From the NCBI GenBank assembly GCA_947457465.1, contig CANGWB010000003.1:124001-188000 (forward strand): a DNA stretch of 64,000 bases. Reading direction: 5' to 3'. Every line of letters starts with the position of its first letter. The stretch's first letter is position 1. The position numbers and the translations under genes were made by a program. This DNA comes from Chitinophagaceae bacterium (lineage in GTDB: Bacteria; Bacteroidota; Bacteroidia; Chitinophagales; Chitinophagaceae). This document shows, in pieces, positions 38,859-46,905 of the stretch. The notes beneath the pieces were generated by a model. The model was not told the DNA's origin. It made no database searches and saw only the letters and a program-made list of their open reading frames with translations.

Positions 38859-40556
38859 TCAGTTAATTGATTTACTCGTCAGATAACTGGCCACAATAGG
38901 CATGCGACGCCCCACCCCGAAGGCCTTGGGCGATACGCGAATGATGGGACAAAATTGATTGCGCTTATACTCATTGATGTTTACAAGGCGTATCACATGT
39001 TCCACCATAGTCCGATCGAATCCCGAAGCAACGATCGACTCCGGACCCTTCCGTTGTTCGATATACTGATAAAGGATCGGATCGAGCAACGAATAATCAG
39101 GCAATGAATCCGAATCCTTTTGATTAGGTCTGAGCTCAGCCGAGGGAGCCTTGGTAAGGATCGAGGACGGAATGATCTCTTTCTCTCTGTTGATATAACG
39201 AGCCAATTCGTAGACCTGAAGCTTGTAACAATCACCTAAAACAGCGAGTCCACCGGCCATATCGCCATATAAGGTTCCATATCCGGTAGCCAATTCACTT
39301 TTATTCGAGGTATTGAGCAGGATATAACCGAACTTGTTAGCAATCGACATCAAAAAATTTCCACGGATACGGGATTGCATGTTTTCTTCGGCTAAACCGA
39401 ATGGACGGTCGGCGAACATGGACTTCAACTCAACCAGAAAAGATTCAAAAACCCGATCGATCGGAACAATATCATAGGGGTTTCCCAGCCGATCACTGAG
39501 CGAAGACGCATCTGCTACACTATGTGTAGAAGAAAATGGGGAAGGCAATAGAATCGCACGAACATTTTCTTTATCGAGTGCTTCCACGGCCAATGCCAAA
39601 GTCACGGCGCTGTCGATACCACCACTGCTACCCAGGATCGCCTGCTTGAATCCCATTTTTTGAAAATAATCTCGGATGCCAAGCACCAGTGCCTGATGAA
39701 TCGCAGCAATACCCGTTTCAGGCTTTAATGTATCCGGATTCCACTCCGCATCAGGGAGCTGAGCAGCAGAAGCTAGTACAGGCTGTGTGAATCGTCCGCC
39801 CTCATTTACATCTACATATCGAATGGATTCTTCGAACAGGGGGAGTTGTTGTACCAGATTCGCATCTGCATCCATCACGAGTGAACCGCCGTCGAACACC
39901 AATTCGGTCTGACTCCCCACTGCATTGCAATACAGCATGGGTATGTTATACTTTCTGACATTGAGCTTGAGGATCGCCTTACGATCTTCCAAGTGGGTAT
40001 AGTCGAACGGAGAGGCGGATAAATTGAGTATCAGATCAGGTTGCTGAGGGTGCAAATGATCGAGCGGACATTCTCGATACAGCGGATGATCGCCCATATT
40101 CCAGATGTCCTCACAGATCGTGATCGCCAGTTTTTTTCCTCGAAACGGCAAAACAGACCACTGTCGAGCCGGCTCGAAATATCGATACTCATCGAACACG
40201 TCGTAGTTGGGCAAACAGGTTTTTTGTGCTATACCGATCAATTGCTGTGCATCGAACAGATACGCTGCATTAAAAAGACGTTTCCCGTTCTTGTTCGGAT
40301 TCCGCTGGGGTGCACCCACCACAATACCAATGTCTGCAGAAGCGATACGAATCCGCTCCAGCGCCTGTTCGCATCGGTCGATGAATTCTGAAAACTCAAG
40401 CAGATCGCGTGGCGGGTAGCCACAAACAGCCAGCTCAGAGAAAAGGATCAGTTGCGCACCTGCCTCTTTTGCCGATTGAACGGCCTCGAGGATCTTGTCG
40501 GTATTTCCGTCAATATCCCCTATTCGGTAGTTTTGCTGAGCCAGTGCGATGTGCAT
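38859..40556 (-). CDS. nadE: NAD+ synthase, glutamine-hydrolysing
   Basis: Final step of NAD synthesis: amidates nicotinic acid adenine dinucleotide using glutamine. The N-terminal nitrilase-fold amidase domain (about 1-260) has ILFSELAVCGYPPRDLL and the catalytic Cys in MLYCNAVGSQ; the synthetase domain (about 285-565) has the P-loop LGSSGGIDSAVTLALA, and TSNKSELATGYGTLYGD. 565 residues from ATG 40556 (MHIALAQQNYRIGD), the standard N-terminus. Another in-frame ATG at 40577 lies upstream of the exact promoter element at 40561-40568 and is rejected. gldB is divergent, an arrangement like the nadE-gldB neighbourhood reported in Flavobacterium. Confidence 0.96.
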   Translation of the reverse strand: MHIALAQQNYRIGDIDGNTDKILEAVQSAKEAGAQLILFSELAVCGYPPRDLLEFSEFIDRCEQALERIRIASADIGIVVGAPQRNPNKNGKRLFNAAYLFDAQQLIGIAQKTCLPNYDVFDEYRYFEPARQWSVLPFRGKKLAITICEDIWNMGDHPLYRECPLDHLHPQQPDLILNLSASPFDYTHLEDRKAILKLNVRKYNIPMLYCNAVGSQTELVFDGGSLVMDADANLVQQLPLFEESIRYVDVNEGGRFTQPVLASAAQLPDAEWNPDTLKPETGIAAIHQALVLGIRDYFQKMGFKQAILGSSGGIDSAVTLALAVEALDKENVRAILLPSPFSSTHSVADASSLSDRLGNPYDIVPIDRVFESFLVELKSMFADRPFGLAEENMQSRIRGNFLMSIANKFGYILLNTSNKSELATGYGTLYGDMAGGLAVLGDCYKLQVYELARYINREKEIIPSSILTKAPSAELRPNQKDSDSLPDYSLLDPILYQYIEQRKGPESIVASGFDRTMVEHVIRLVNINEYKRNQFCPIIRVSPKAFGVGRRMPIVASYLTSKSIN

Positions 40557-40560
40557 GTTG

Positions 40561-40568
40561 CAAAGGTA
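40561..40568 (-). promoter_or_regulatory. Promoter -7 element for nadE, leaderless spacing
   Basis: Exact TAnnTTTG (TACCTTTG on the minus strand) ending four bases before ATG 40556. It decides between the two candidate nadE starts and implies a leaderless mRNA. Confidence 0.5.
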
Positions 40569-40624
40569 CTGACTCATGGCCCATGCCGGGCAATATTCAA
40601 TACGCCGACCTCGTTTGATAACAT

Positions 40625-41641
40625 ATGATAAATCGTCTTTTCCCCCTGCTGTTTTTGGCTGCCCTCTACGGCTGTGGCAACAACACTATACCCGATGTTT
40701 CGAAAGTGGACGCCAAGGTGGAAGTAGAACGCTTCGATCGATCTTTTTTTGCGGTGGACCCGAATCGACTGGACGAGGGACTGACACAAGTACGACAGGA
40801 ACATCCAACCTTTTATGTCGATTTCATGCAGCATGTACTCGGACTCCCCGCCGATGACACCTCTTCCGATAGTCGAAACAACCTGCTTTTTTTCTTCGAA
40901 GGGTATCGACCGCTCTATGATACTTTGATGCGCACGTATGATGCCGTGGATGATATCCAACGATCCGTAAAAGAGGGATTACAATTTGCCCGTTATTATT
41001 TTCCCGCTTATCCGGCCAATAAAAAACTCATTTTTTTTGTTGGCCCATTCGATTCACCGGGCACAGCCCTTACGAGAGAAGGCATAGCCGTCGGATTACA
41101 TCAATATGCCGGGAAAGATTTTTCATTTTATCTATCCCCGCAAGGGATGGAGCTATTCCCAACCTATATAAGCCGCCGATTCGATCGCCCGTACATTGCC
41201 GTGAACTGCCTCAAACTGATCGTACAGGATATTGCACCCGATACTGCACGCTTCGGCTCACTGATCGATCGGATGATCCGCCGCGGACGAGAAGCTTGGC
41301 TGCTCGATCGATTCCTTCCCCACACAGCCGATTCGCTCAAAATGGGGTATACGGCCGATCAACTAAAATGGTGTGAAAAAAATGAATCCATGATCTGGAG
41401 TTATTTTCTGAAGAATATCGACTTGCAGTCAAACGACCCGGAACTGTTGCAAAATTTTTTAGGAGAAGGCCCCTTTACTGTTGGACTCGACCAAGAGCGA
41501 TCACCAGGCAACCTGGGAACTTGGGTCGGTCGTCAGATCGTGCGTGCTTACATGGAAAAATTCCCGAATACAACCCCGGAGGCGCTCATTTGGACGGCAC
41601 CGCAAAAAATCCTGGAAAAAGCTGGGTACAAGCCGAGGTGA
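40625..41641 (+). CDS. gldB: Gliding motility lipoprotein GldB
   Basis: 338-residue envelope lipoprotein; the lipobox ALYGC places the lipidated Cys at 17. The body matches GldB: VEVERFDRSFFAVDPN, HPTFYVDFMQHVLGLP, KLIFFVGPFDS and GTWVGRQIVRAYMEKFPN. In Flavobacterium johnsoniae GldB is required for gliding; its fold is related to gluzincin proteases but no HExxH is seen here, so a structural role is likely. gldC, which follows gldB in Flavobacterium, is absent; apaG converges one base after the stop. ATG start. No exact promoter element upstream. Confidence 0.9.
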   Translation: MINRLFPLLFLAALYGCGNNTIPDVSKVDAKVEVERFDRSFFAVDPNRLDEGLTQVRQEHPTFYVDFMQHVLGLPADDTSSDSRNNLLFFFEGYRPLYDTLMRTYDAVDDIQRSVKEGLQFARYYFPAYPANKKLIFFVGPFDSPGTALTREGIAVGLHQYAGKDFSFYLSPQGMELFPTYISRRFDRPYIAVNCLKLIVQDIAPDTARFGSLIDRMIRRGREAWLLDRFLPHTADSLKMGYTADQLKWCEKNESMIWSYFLKNIDLQSNDPELLQNFLGEGPFTVGLDQERSPGNLGTWVGRQIVRAYMEKFPNTTPEALIWTAPQKILEKAGYKPR

Positions 41642-42019
41642 TCAGTTCAATTTAGCCGGCATGATCAGATCGAAGGCCGGAATCGCCACCTCAAATGTAT
41701 TCTCGGTATTAAGATTTTTCATCTCGTAAAAGCCGGACATCCGCCCCATCTCCGTATTCAGATTACAGCCGCTGATGTATTGATGACGGTCCCCGGGCTC
41801 GAGGATGGGTTGCAAACCGATCACACCCTCCCCGTCCACCTCACGGTAGGAGCCATTGCTGTCGAAAATATCCCAGTGGCGTCGCATCAATTGAACAGGG
41901 AACGGATTTTTATTTTCGATCGTAACGCGGTACGCAAAAATGAATTCCGGCTGATTGGCATCAGCCTGATAAAATGTTTCCACACTAACAGCAACCCCGG
42001 AGGTGACCTGACTGACCAT
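41642..42019 (-). CDS. apaG: ApaG domain protein
   Basis: 125-residue protein with an FN3-like beta sandwich, from ATG 42019 (MVSQVTSGVAVSVE). Family motifs: FIFAYRVTIENKNPFPVQLMRRHW and the glycine-rich EGVIGLQPILEPGDRHQYISG. ApaG was linked to Co2+ resistance and Ap4A metabolism in enterobacteria; its biochemical role is open. The longer frame to 42079 is rejected because MVSQVTSG is the family N-terminus. TACTTTTA on the minus strand three bases upstream is a one-mismatch version of the promoter element. Confidence 0.92.
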   Translation of the reverse strand: MVSQVTSGVAVSVETFYQADANQPEFIFAYRVTIENKNPFPVQLMRRHWDIFDSNGSYREVDGEGVIGLQPILEPGDRHQYISGCNLNTEMGRMSGFYEMKNLNTENTFEVAIPAFDLIMPAKLN

Positions 42020-42066
42020 ATCTAAAAGTAGGTAAAGAGAATTATAAATTTTCCCTTGTGCATAAA

Positions 42067-42094
42067 TTGGTTGGGCCACACCTGCCTAATTTTG
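42067..42094 (+). promoter_or_regulatory. Promoter for icd (-33 and -7)
   Basis: TTG at 42067-42069, 17-base spacer, then exact TAnnTTTG (TAATTTTG) at 42087-42094, 16 bases before the icd ATG. This is the most complete Bacteroidota-type promoter in the window. Confidence 0.6.
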
Positions 42095-42110
42095 CACCCA
42101 AATTCACGTT

Positions 42111-43562
42111 ATGAAGATTGCGATCGCCCATGGGGACGGCATTGGCCCCGAAATCATGAAAGCCGTATTGTCCCTTTTTGATGCTGCGGGCGTACCGCTG
42201 GAATACGTACCGGTCGATATGGGTAAATGGGTATTTGATAAAGGTTACAACAATGGCATGACGCCTGAGGCCCAGCAGACCATTGAATCGCTCGGCATCC
42301 TATTCAAAGGCCCGATGGAAACGCCCAAAGGCAAGGGTGTGAAAAGTGTGAATGTCACCGCTCGTAAAACCTGGAACACCTATGCCAACAAGCGGGTTTT
42401 TCAAACGCTCCACGGCGTCGATACGGTTTTTTCGAAGGCCGGTATTCCGATCGATCTCACGATCGTACGCGAAAATATCGAGGATACTTACGGAGGAATC
42501 GAGCACATGCTTACGCATGATGTAGCGCTGAGCCGCCGTTTCATTACCCGTCCGGGTAGCGAACAAGTAATCCGTTATGCCTTTGAAATGGCCCGCAAAA
42601 AAGGGGCCCGTCGCATCACCTGCGGCCATAAGGCGAACATCATGAAGATCACCGATGGACTTTTCTTGGAAGTATTCTATGAAGTAGCCAAAGAATACCC
42701 CGAACTGAAAAGCGATGATGTGATCGTGGATGATCTCTGCATGAAAATGGTGACCCGCCCTGACCTATTCGATGTAGTGGTGCTTACCAACCTACAAGGC
42801 GATATCGTCAGTGATCTTTGTGCAGGCTTGGTCGGTGGACTTGGATTTGCTCCTTCTGCCAACATCGGCGACCATATCTGCATCTTCGAGGCTGTACATG
42901 GTACGGCTCCAGACATCATGGGGAAAAATATTGCGAATCCGACCGCCTTGTTATTAAGCGGCCTGGCGATGCTGCGTCATCTTGGCTTCATGGGACACGC
43001 CGCCCGCATCGAGAATGCATTGCTGTACACCCTGGAAAGCGGTGCCCGCACCGGTGATTTTGGAGACAAGAGCAAACCCGCGCTCAACACTACTGAATTC
43101 ATTCAGACCATCATCAATAATCTGGGCAAAACACCTGCACACGGCGCCAGACCCATACTGGAAGACAAACCGATCACGCCCACCCAATATAAACTGGAGA
43201 AGAATCCCCTGATCATGTCTAAAGAAACCATGGATGAAAAGATCGTGGGGGCCGATTTTTTTGTGGAAAGCGAAGAACAGCCTACTCCCGTTGCGGAAAA
43301 AATACTCGCCGGATTGAATCCGAAATTCGAACTGGTCACCATCAGCAACCGCGGTACGCAGGTTTGGCCCAAGGGCTCTGTATTCACAAACCTGGTCAAT
43401 CAATATCGCTGCCGGATCGAGAGCAAAGACGCAGCTGCCTGTACACAAGAAGAAATCCTTGAACTGTATCAGCACTTCATGAAGGAGTTTAAAGTTTGCT
43501 CCATTGAAATCCTGAACATGTGGGGAGAGAAAAAAGGATACAGCCTGGCTCAAGGGCAATAA
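42111..43562 (+). CDS. icd: Isocitrate dehydrogenase, NADP-type with C-terminal extension
   Basis: TCA-cycle enzyme converting isocitrate to 2-oxoglutarate. 483 residues. The decarboxylating dehydrogenase core (1-335) shows GDGIGPEI, the substrate loop TIVRENIEDTYGG, VDDLCMKMVTRPDLFDVVV with metal-binding Asp residues, NLQGDIVSDLCAG and FEAVHGTAPDIMGKNIANP. The last 140 residues (from about 345, PITPTQYKLEK to the end) form an extra domain, as in the Thermus-type IDH and unlike the 416-residue E. coli enzyme. Cofactor preference is not proven by eye. It is a single gene with its own promoter. Confidence 0.92.
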   Translation: MKIAIAHGDGIGPEIMKAVLSLFDAAGVPLEYVPVDMGKWVFDKGYNNGMTPEAQQTIESLGILFKGPMETPKGKGVKSVNVTARKTWNTYANKRVFQTLHGVDTVFSKAGIPIDLTIVRENIEDTYGGIEHMLTHDVALSRRFITRPGSEQVIRYAFEMARKKGARRITCGHKANIMKITDGLFLEVFYEVAKEYPELKSDDVIVDDLCMKMVTRPDLFDVVVLTNLQGDIVSDLCAGLVGGLGFAPSANIGDHICIFEAVHGTAPDIMGKNIANPTALLLSGLAMLRHLGFMGHAARIENALLYTLESGARTGDFGDKSKPALNTTEFIQTIINNLGKTPAHGARPILEDKPITPTQYKLEKNPLIMSKETMDEKIVGADFFVESEEQPTPVAEKILAGLNPKFELVTISNRGTQVWPKGSVFTNLVNQYRCRIESKDAAACTQEEILELYQHFMKEFKVCSIEILNMWGEKKGYSLAQGQ

Positions 43563-43574
43563 TAATCTCAACCC

Positions 43575-43910
43575 TTATCCCTTCACCTTATATCCGAGTT
43601 TCAGCAAAAAAGCTTTGATTTTCTCACGTTGATCTCCCTGTACCAGCGCAATTCCGTCCTTGACGGAACCGCCGGTGCCACAATGGGATTTGAGTTTTTT
43701 TCCTAATTCCTCGAGATCGTCTGTTTTGCCCACAAATCGCTCCACTACAGTCACAGCCTTTCCGGCCCGTTGCTTGGTATCGAGCCGAACATATAGCTGT
43801 TGCTTCGCCGGCGGCAACGTTTCTTCCTCATTGGACTCATGCTCGTAGGAGAAATTCGGGTCGGTGCTGTACACATAGCCCTGTTGATCGGGACGATTTT
43901 TTTTCGACAT
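43575..43910 (-). CDS. SUI1/eIF1-family translation factor (YciH-like)
   Basis: 111 residues with an N-terminal polar tail (1-40, DPNFSYEHESNEEETLPP) and a SUI1 domain (45-111): VTVVERFVGKTDDLEELGKKLKSHCGTGGSVKDGIALVQGD and a C-terminal KIKAFLLKLGYKVKG. The archaeal/eukaryotic homologue eIF1 checks start codon choice; bacterial YciH may affect initiation fidelity, which is of note in a genome with predicted leaderless messages. One base after nadC, so co-transcribed. Its 3' end carries a copy of the CTCAACCCTTATCCC-type repeat. Confidence 0.92.
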   Translation of the reverse strand: MSKKNRPDQQGYVYSTDPNFSYEHESNEEETLPPAKQQLYVRLDTKQRAGKAVTVVERFVGKTDDLEELGKKLKSHCGTGGSVKDGIALVQGDQREKIKAFLLKLGYKVKG

Positions 43911-43911
43911 A

Positions 43912-44766
43912 TTATTCGATTAACGTTTTCAAACTCAGGTCCAAACTGACCGCCTGATGCGTCAGCGCACCAACACTGATGAAATCAACTCCAGCCATTG
44001 CATATGCTCGAATATTACTTAACTGGATGCCGCCACTGACTTCTGATTCATACAACCCATTGATGCGAGCAACCGCTTCGTGAACCTGCTCCGGAGACAT
44101 ATTATCCAGCAACACCCGATGCACACAGCCCCGACCATACTCGATCAACGCATTGAGTTCTTCCATGGTGCGCACTTCGATCTCAACCGGTAAAGACAAT
44201 TGATTGGCAGATAAATACTGGCGGGTGGCTTCAATTACAGATCGAACCCCACCGCCATGGTCGATGTGATTATCCTTGATCAAGATTCGATCATACAATC
44301 CGAAACGATGGTTGGATCCGCCGCCGATTCTTACTGCCTCTTTTTCGGCCCATCGAAAACCGGGCGTGGTCTTTCTTGTATCTAGCAAAATAGTTTTTGT
44401 ACCGGCTATCTCCTGTACGTACCGGTCTGTAAGCGTTGCAATCCCCGACATGCGTTGCATCATATTTAGTGCCACTCGTTCTCCGATCAATAACGAACGG
44501 GCTGATCCGCTCAATTGAAAGACCCGATCACCGGCCTGTATCCGATCACTGTCATTCATGAAAACTTTTCGCTCCAAAGACGGATCCACAAATTCAAAAA
44601 AATCCAATGCCGCCTGCACACCGGCCAATACACCGGCAGATTTGGCCAGCAAGACGGCACTTCCCGGTACATCAGCCCCCACGGTGGCCAATGTAGTATG
44701 ATCTCCCGTACCAAGATCTTCCGCAAGCCAGGTCTTAAAGGATTCCAGGTGTTTACTTGTCGACAT
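43912..44766 (-). CDS. nadC: Nicotinate-nucleotide pyrophosphorylase (carboxylating)
   Basis: Converts quinolinate and PRPP to nicotinate mononucleotide in de novo NAD synthesis. 284 residues: EDLGTGDHTT at the N-terminus, GERVALNMMQRMSGIATLT, the active-site segment LLDTRKTTPGFRWAEKEAVRIGGGSNHRFGLYDRILIKDNHI, and EIEVRTMEEL. The end of the barrel is ISVGALTHQAVSLDLSL. nadE, the last step, lies 3.3 kb away; nadA and nadB are not in the window. The TATTTTTG element ends four bases before the ATG. Confidence 0.96.
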   Translation of the reverse strand: MSTSKHLESFKTWLAEDLGTGDHTTLATVGADVPGSAVLLAKSAGVLAGVQAALDFFEFVDPSLERKVFMNDSDRIQAGDRVFQLSGSARSLLIGERVALNMMQRMSGIATLTDRYVQEIAGTKTILLDTRKTTPGFRWAEKEAVRIGGGSNHRFGLYDRILIKDNHIDHGGGVRSVIEATRQYLSANQLSLPVEIEVRTMEELNALIEYGRGCVHRVLLDNMSPEQVHEAVARINGLYESEVSGGIQLSNIRAYAMAGVDFISVGALTHQAVSLDLSLKTLIE

Positions 44767-44770
44767 GCCA

Positions 44771-44778
44771 CAAAAATA
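44771..44778 (-). promoter_or_regulatory. Promoter -7 element for nadC, leaderless spacing
   Basis: Exact TAnnTTTG (TATTTTTG on the minus strand), four bases before the nadC ATG. It is 33 bases from the divergent gpmI element. Confidence 0.5.
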
Positions 44779-44811
44779 GCCTCATTTCCCCCGCCCCCGC
44801 TGCTGCTTTCG

Positions 44812-44819
44812 TAACTTTG
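44812..44819 (+). promoter_or_regulatory. Promoter -7 element for gpmI
   Basis: Exact TAnnTTTG (TAACTTTG), 30 bases before ATG 44850, with ATTTC around 44784-44788 as a weak -33 candidate. Confidence 0.45.
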
Positions 44820-44849
44820 AAAGGCCCGTTTCAACGGGATATTTCAATC

Positions 44850-46385
44850 ATGAACCAGAAAAACCGAAAAGTCATTCTCGTGATCATGGATGGATGGGGG
44901 CTTGGAAAAGTCCCTGCCGCAGATGCCATCCAACATGCTCGCGTTCCCTTCACCGACAGCTTATATCAACGCTATCCGAATACCACTCTGGTGACCTGCG
45001 GAGAGGCGGTCGGACTCCCTCCCGGACAAATGGGCAATTCAGAAGTAGGGCACCTGAATCTAGGCGCCGGACGCATCGTATACCAAGAGCTTCAACGCAT
45101 CAACAAAGCGATCGCGGATGGAGAACTTGCTCAAAACGCCACACTCCGAAATAGCTTCCAATATGCCATCGAGCATAAGAAACCATTGCACCTGCTGGGG
45201 CTGGTAAGCGACGGCGGCGTACATGCACACATTGAACATCTGATAGCACTCGTAAACATCGCCCACCAGGCCGGAGTTCAAGACATCTTCATCCATGCTT
45301 TTACCGACGGAAGAGATACCGACCCGAAAAGTGGCAAAGGTTTTCTGACACAACTGGAACATTCAATAGCAGGAAAAGCAAAGATCGCATCGGTGAGTGG
45401 CCGGTATTATGCGATGGATCGGGACAAACGATGGGAGCGAGTAAAGTTGGCCTATGACGCGCTGGTAAAGGCAACCGGTCAAACCGCAGCAAGTGCTCTT
45501 CAAGCGATCGAATCGGCCTACGCCGCAAACATCACTGATGAATTTATTCTTCCTACGGTGATCGTGAATGAGCAGGATCAGGCACTGACAAAAATCAAGC
45601 CGCAAGACGCCGTGATCTGTTTTAACTTCCGGACCGATCGATGTCGCGAGATCACGCAGGTACTTAGCCAGATCGATCTGCCCGAATTCAACATGCAAAA
45701 ACTGGCACTTCACTATACCACCTTCACGGAATACGACAAAAATTATCAAAATATCGGGGTGGTATTCGCTACCGACAACCTGAACAATACAATCGGAGAA
45801 GTGCTCGAAAAAAATGGCCGTACGCAGATACGTATCGCTGAAACAGAAAAATATCCGCACGTCAGCTTCTTTTTCAGTGGTGGAAGAGAAAACCCTTTTG
45901 TTGGAGAAGAACGCATCATGATCCCCTCCCCAAAAGTTGCCACCTATGACCTGCAACCGCAAATGAGCGCCAAAGAACTTACTGCCGCCATTTTACCCGA
46001 GATTGAAAAAGGAAAAATAGATTTCATCTGCCTGAACTATGCAAATGCCGATATGGTCGGACATACCGGCGTCTGGCAGGCCGCCATCGAAGCAGTGGAA
46101 ACGGTCGATGATTGCGTCGCACAAGTGGTAACAGCCGGACTGAAAAACGATTACACCATCTTCTTGACCGCTGACCATGGAAATGCTGATTATATGGTCA
46201 ATCCCGATGGATCTCCCAACACTGCACACACGCTGAATCCTGTACCACTTTTCATCATCGATAAAGAATGGCATGGAAGTATCGATGCCGGAAAACTCGG
46301 CGATATCGCTCCTACCATTCTGACCATGATGAATATTCCCGTACCGCCTGAAATGACGGGAAATATATTGATCGATCAATCCTAA
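44850..46385 (+). CDS. gpmI: 2,3-bisphosphoglycerate-independent phosphoglycerate mutase
   Basis: Glycolytic enzyme interconverting 3- and 2-phosphoglycerate, with two metal ions and a phosphoserine. 511 residues from ATG 44850 (MNQKNRKVILVIMDGWG); longer starts are rejected because they run past the promoter. Metal and nucleophile motifs: Asp14 in MDGWG, Ser64 in GNSEVGHLNLGAGR, FTDGRDTDP, RYYAMDRDKRW, YANADMVGHTG and TADHGNAD. The family length is about 510. Followed after 11 bases by a haem-binding protein gene. Confidence 0.97.
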   Translation: MNQKNRKVILVIMDGWGLGKVPAADAIQHARVPFTDSLYQRYPNTTLVTCGEAVGLPPGQMGNSEVGHLNLGAGRIVYQELQRINKAIADGELAQNATLRNSFQYAIEHKKPLHLLGLVSDGGVHAHIEHLIALVNIAHQAGVQDIFIHAFTDGRDTDPKSGKGFLTQLEHSIAGKAKIASVSGRYYAMDRDKRWERVKLAYDALVKATGQTAASALQAIESAYAANITDEFILPTVIVNEQDQALTKIKPQDAVICFNFRTDRCREITQVLSQIDLPEFNMQKLALHYTTFTEYDKNYQNIGVVFATDNLNNTIGEVLEKNGRTQIRIAETEKYPHVSFFFSGGRENPFVGEERIMIPSPKVATYDLQPQMSAKELTAAILPEIEKGKIDFICLNYANADMVGHTGVWQAAIEAVETVDDCVAQVVTAGLKNDYTIFLTADHGNADYMVNPDGSPNTAHTLNPVPLFIIDKEWHGSIDAGKLGDIAPTILTMMNIPVPPEMTGNILIDQS

Positions 46386-46396
46386 ACAGATACGTT

Positions 46397-46885
46397 ATGC
46401 TGAAAAAAATCGGATGGGCCTTGCTGATCACCCTGATTGCGATCCAATTTATTCGCCCGGCAAAAAATCAAACCACTGAACCACAACCGCATGCCATACA
46501 AACGAAGTTTGAGGTGCCGGAAAATGTTTCTTCTATTTTGAAAAAGGCCTGCTACGATTGCCATTCAAACAATAGCCAGTATCCGTGGTACTCAAATATT
46601 CAGCCGGTCTACTGGTGGCTGAACGATCACATTGAAGAAGGAAAAGGACACCTGAATTTCGATGAATACACCAACAAACGCCTTCGGTATCAATATCACA
46701 AGATGGAAGAGGTGATCGAACAAGTGAAGGAAGGCGAAATGCCCTTAAATTCTTACACCTGGACGCATACAGATGCACGACTCACGTCGGAAGAAAAAGC
46801 AGCCTTGACCGGATGGGCGCAACAAGTGATGGATACGCTGAAAGCCAACCACCCGATCGATAGCCTGATCCGAAAGAAGAAATAA
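46397..46885 (+). CDS. Membrane-anchored haem-binding domain protein
   Basis: 162 residues with an N-terminal membrane anchor (GWALLITLIAIQFI, 6-19) and a periplasmic domain bearing one c-type haem motif CYDCH (52-56), followed by SNNSQYPWYSNIQPVYWWLNDHIEEGKGHLNF, the signature of the Bacteroidota haem-binding domain family. A single haem, with another ligand likely from the His-rich later part (KGHLNFDEY; YQYHKMEE). Downstream, after 20 bases, is a TonB-dependent receptor with features of haem receptors, so a shared role in haem or electron handling is possible. Confidence 0.85.
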   Translation: MLKKIGWALLITLIAIQFIRPAKNQTTEPQPHAIQTKFEVPENVSSILKKACYDCHSNNSQYPWYSNIQPVYWWLNDHIEEGKGHLNFDEYTNKRLRYQYHKMEEVIEQVKEGEMPLNSYTWTHTDARLTSEEKAALTGWAQQVMDTLKANHPIDSLIRKKK

Positions 46886-46905
46886 TTCACTACTCAATCT
46901 GCTAC

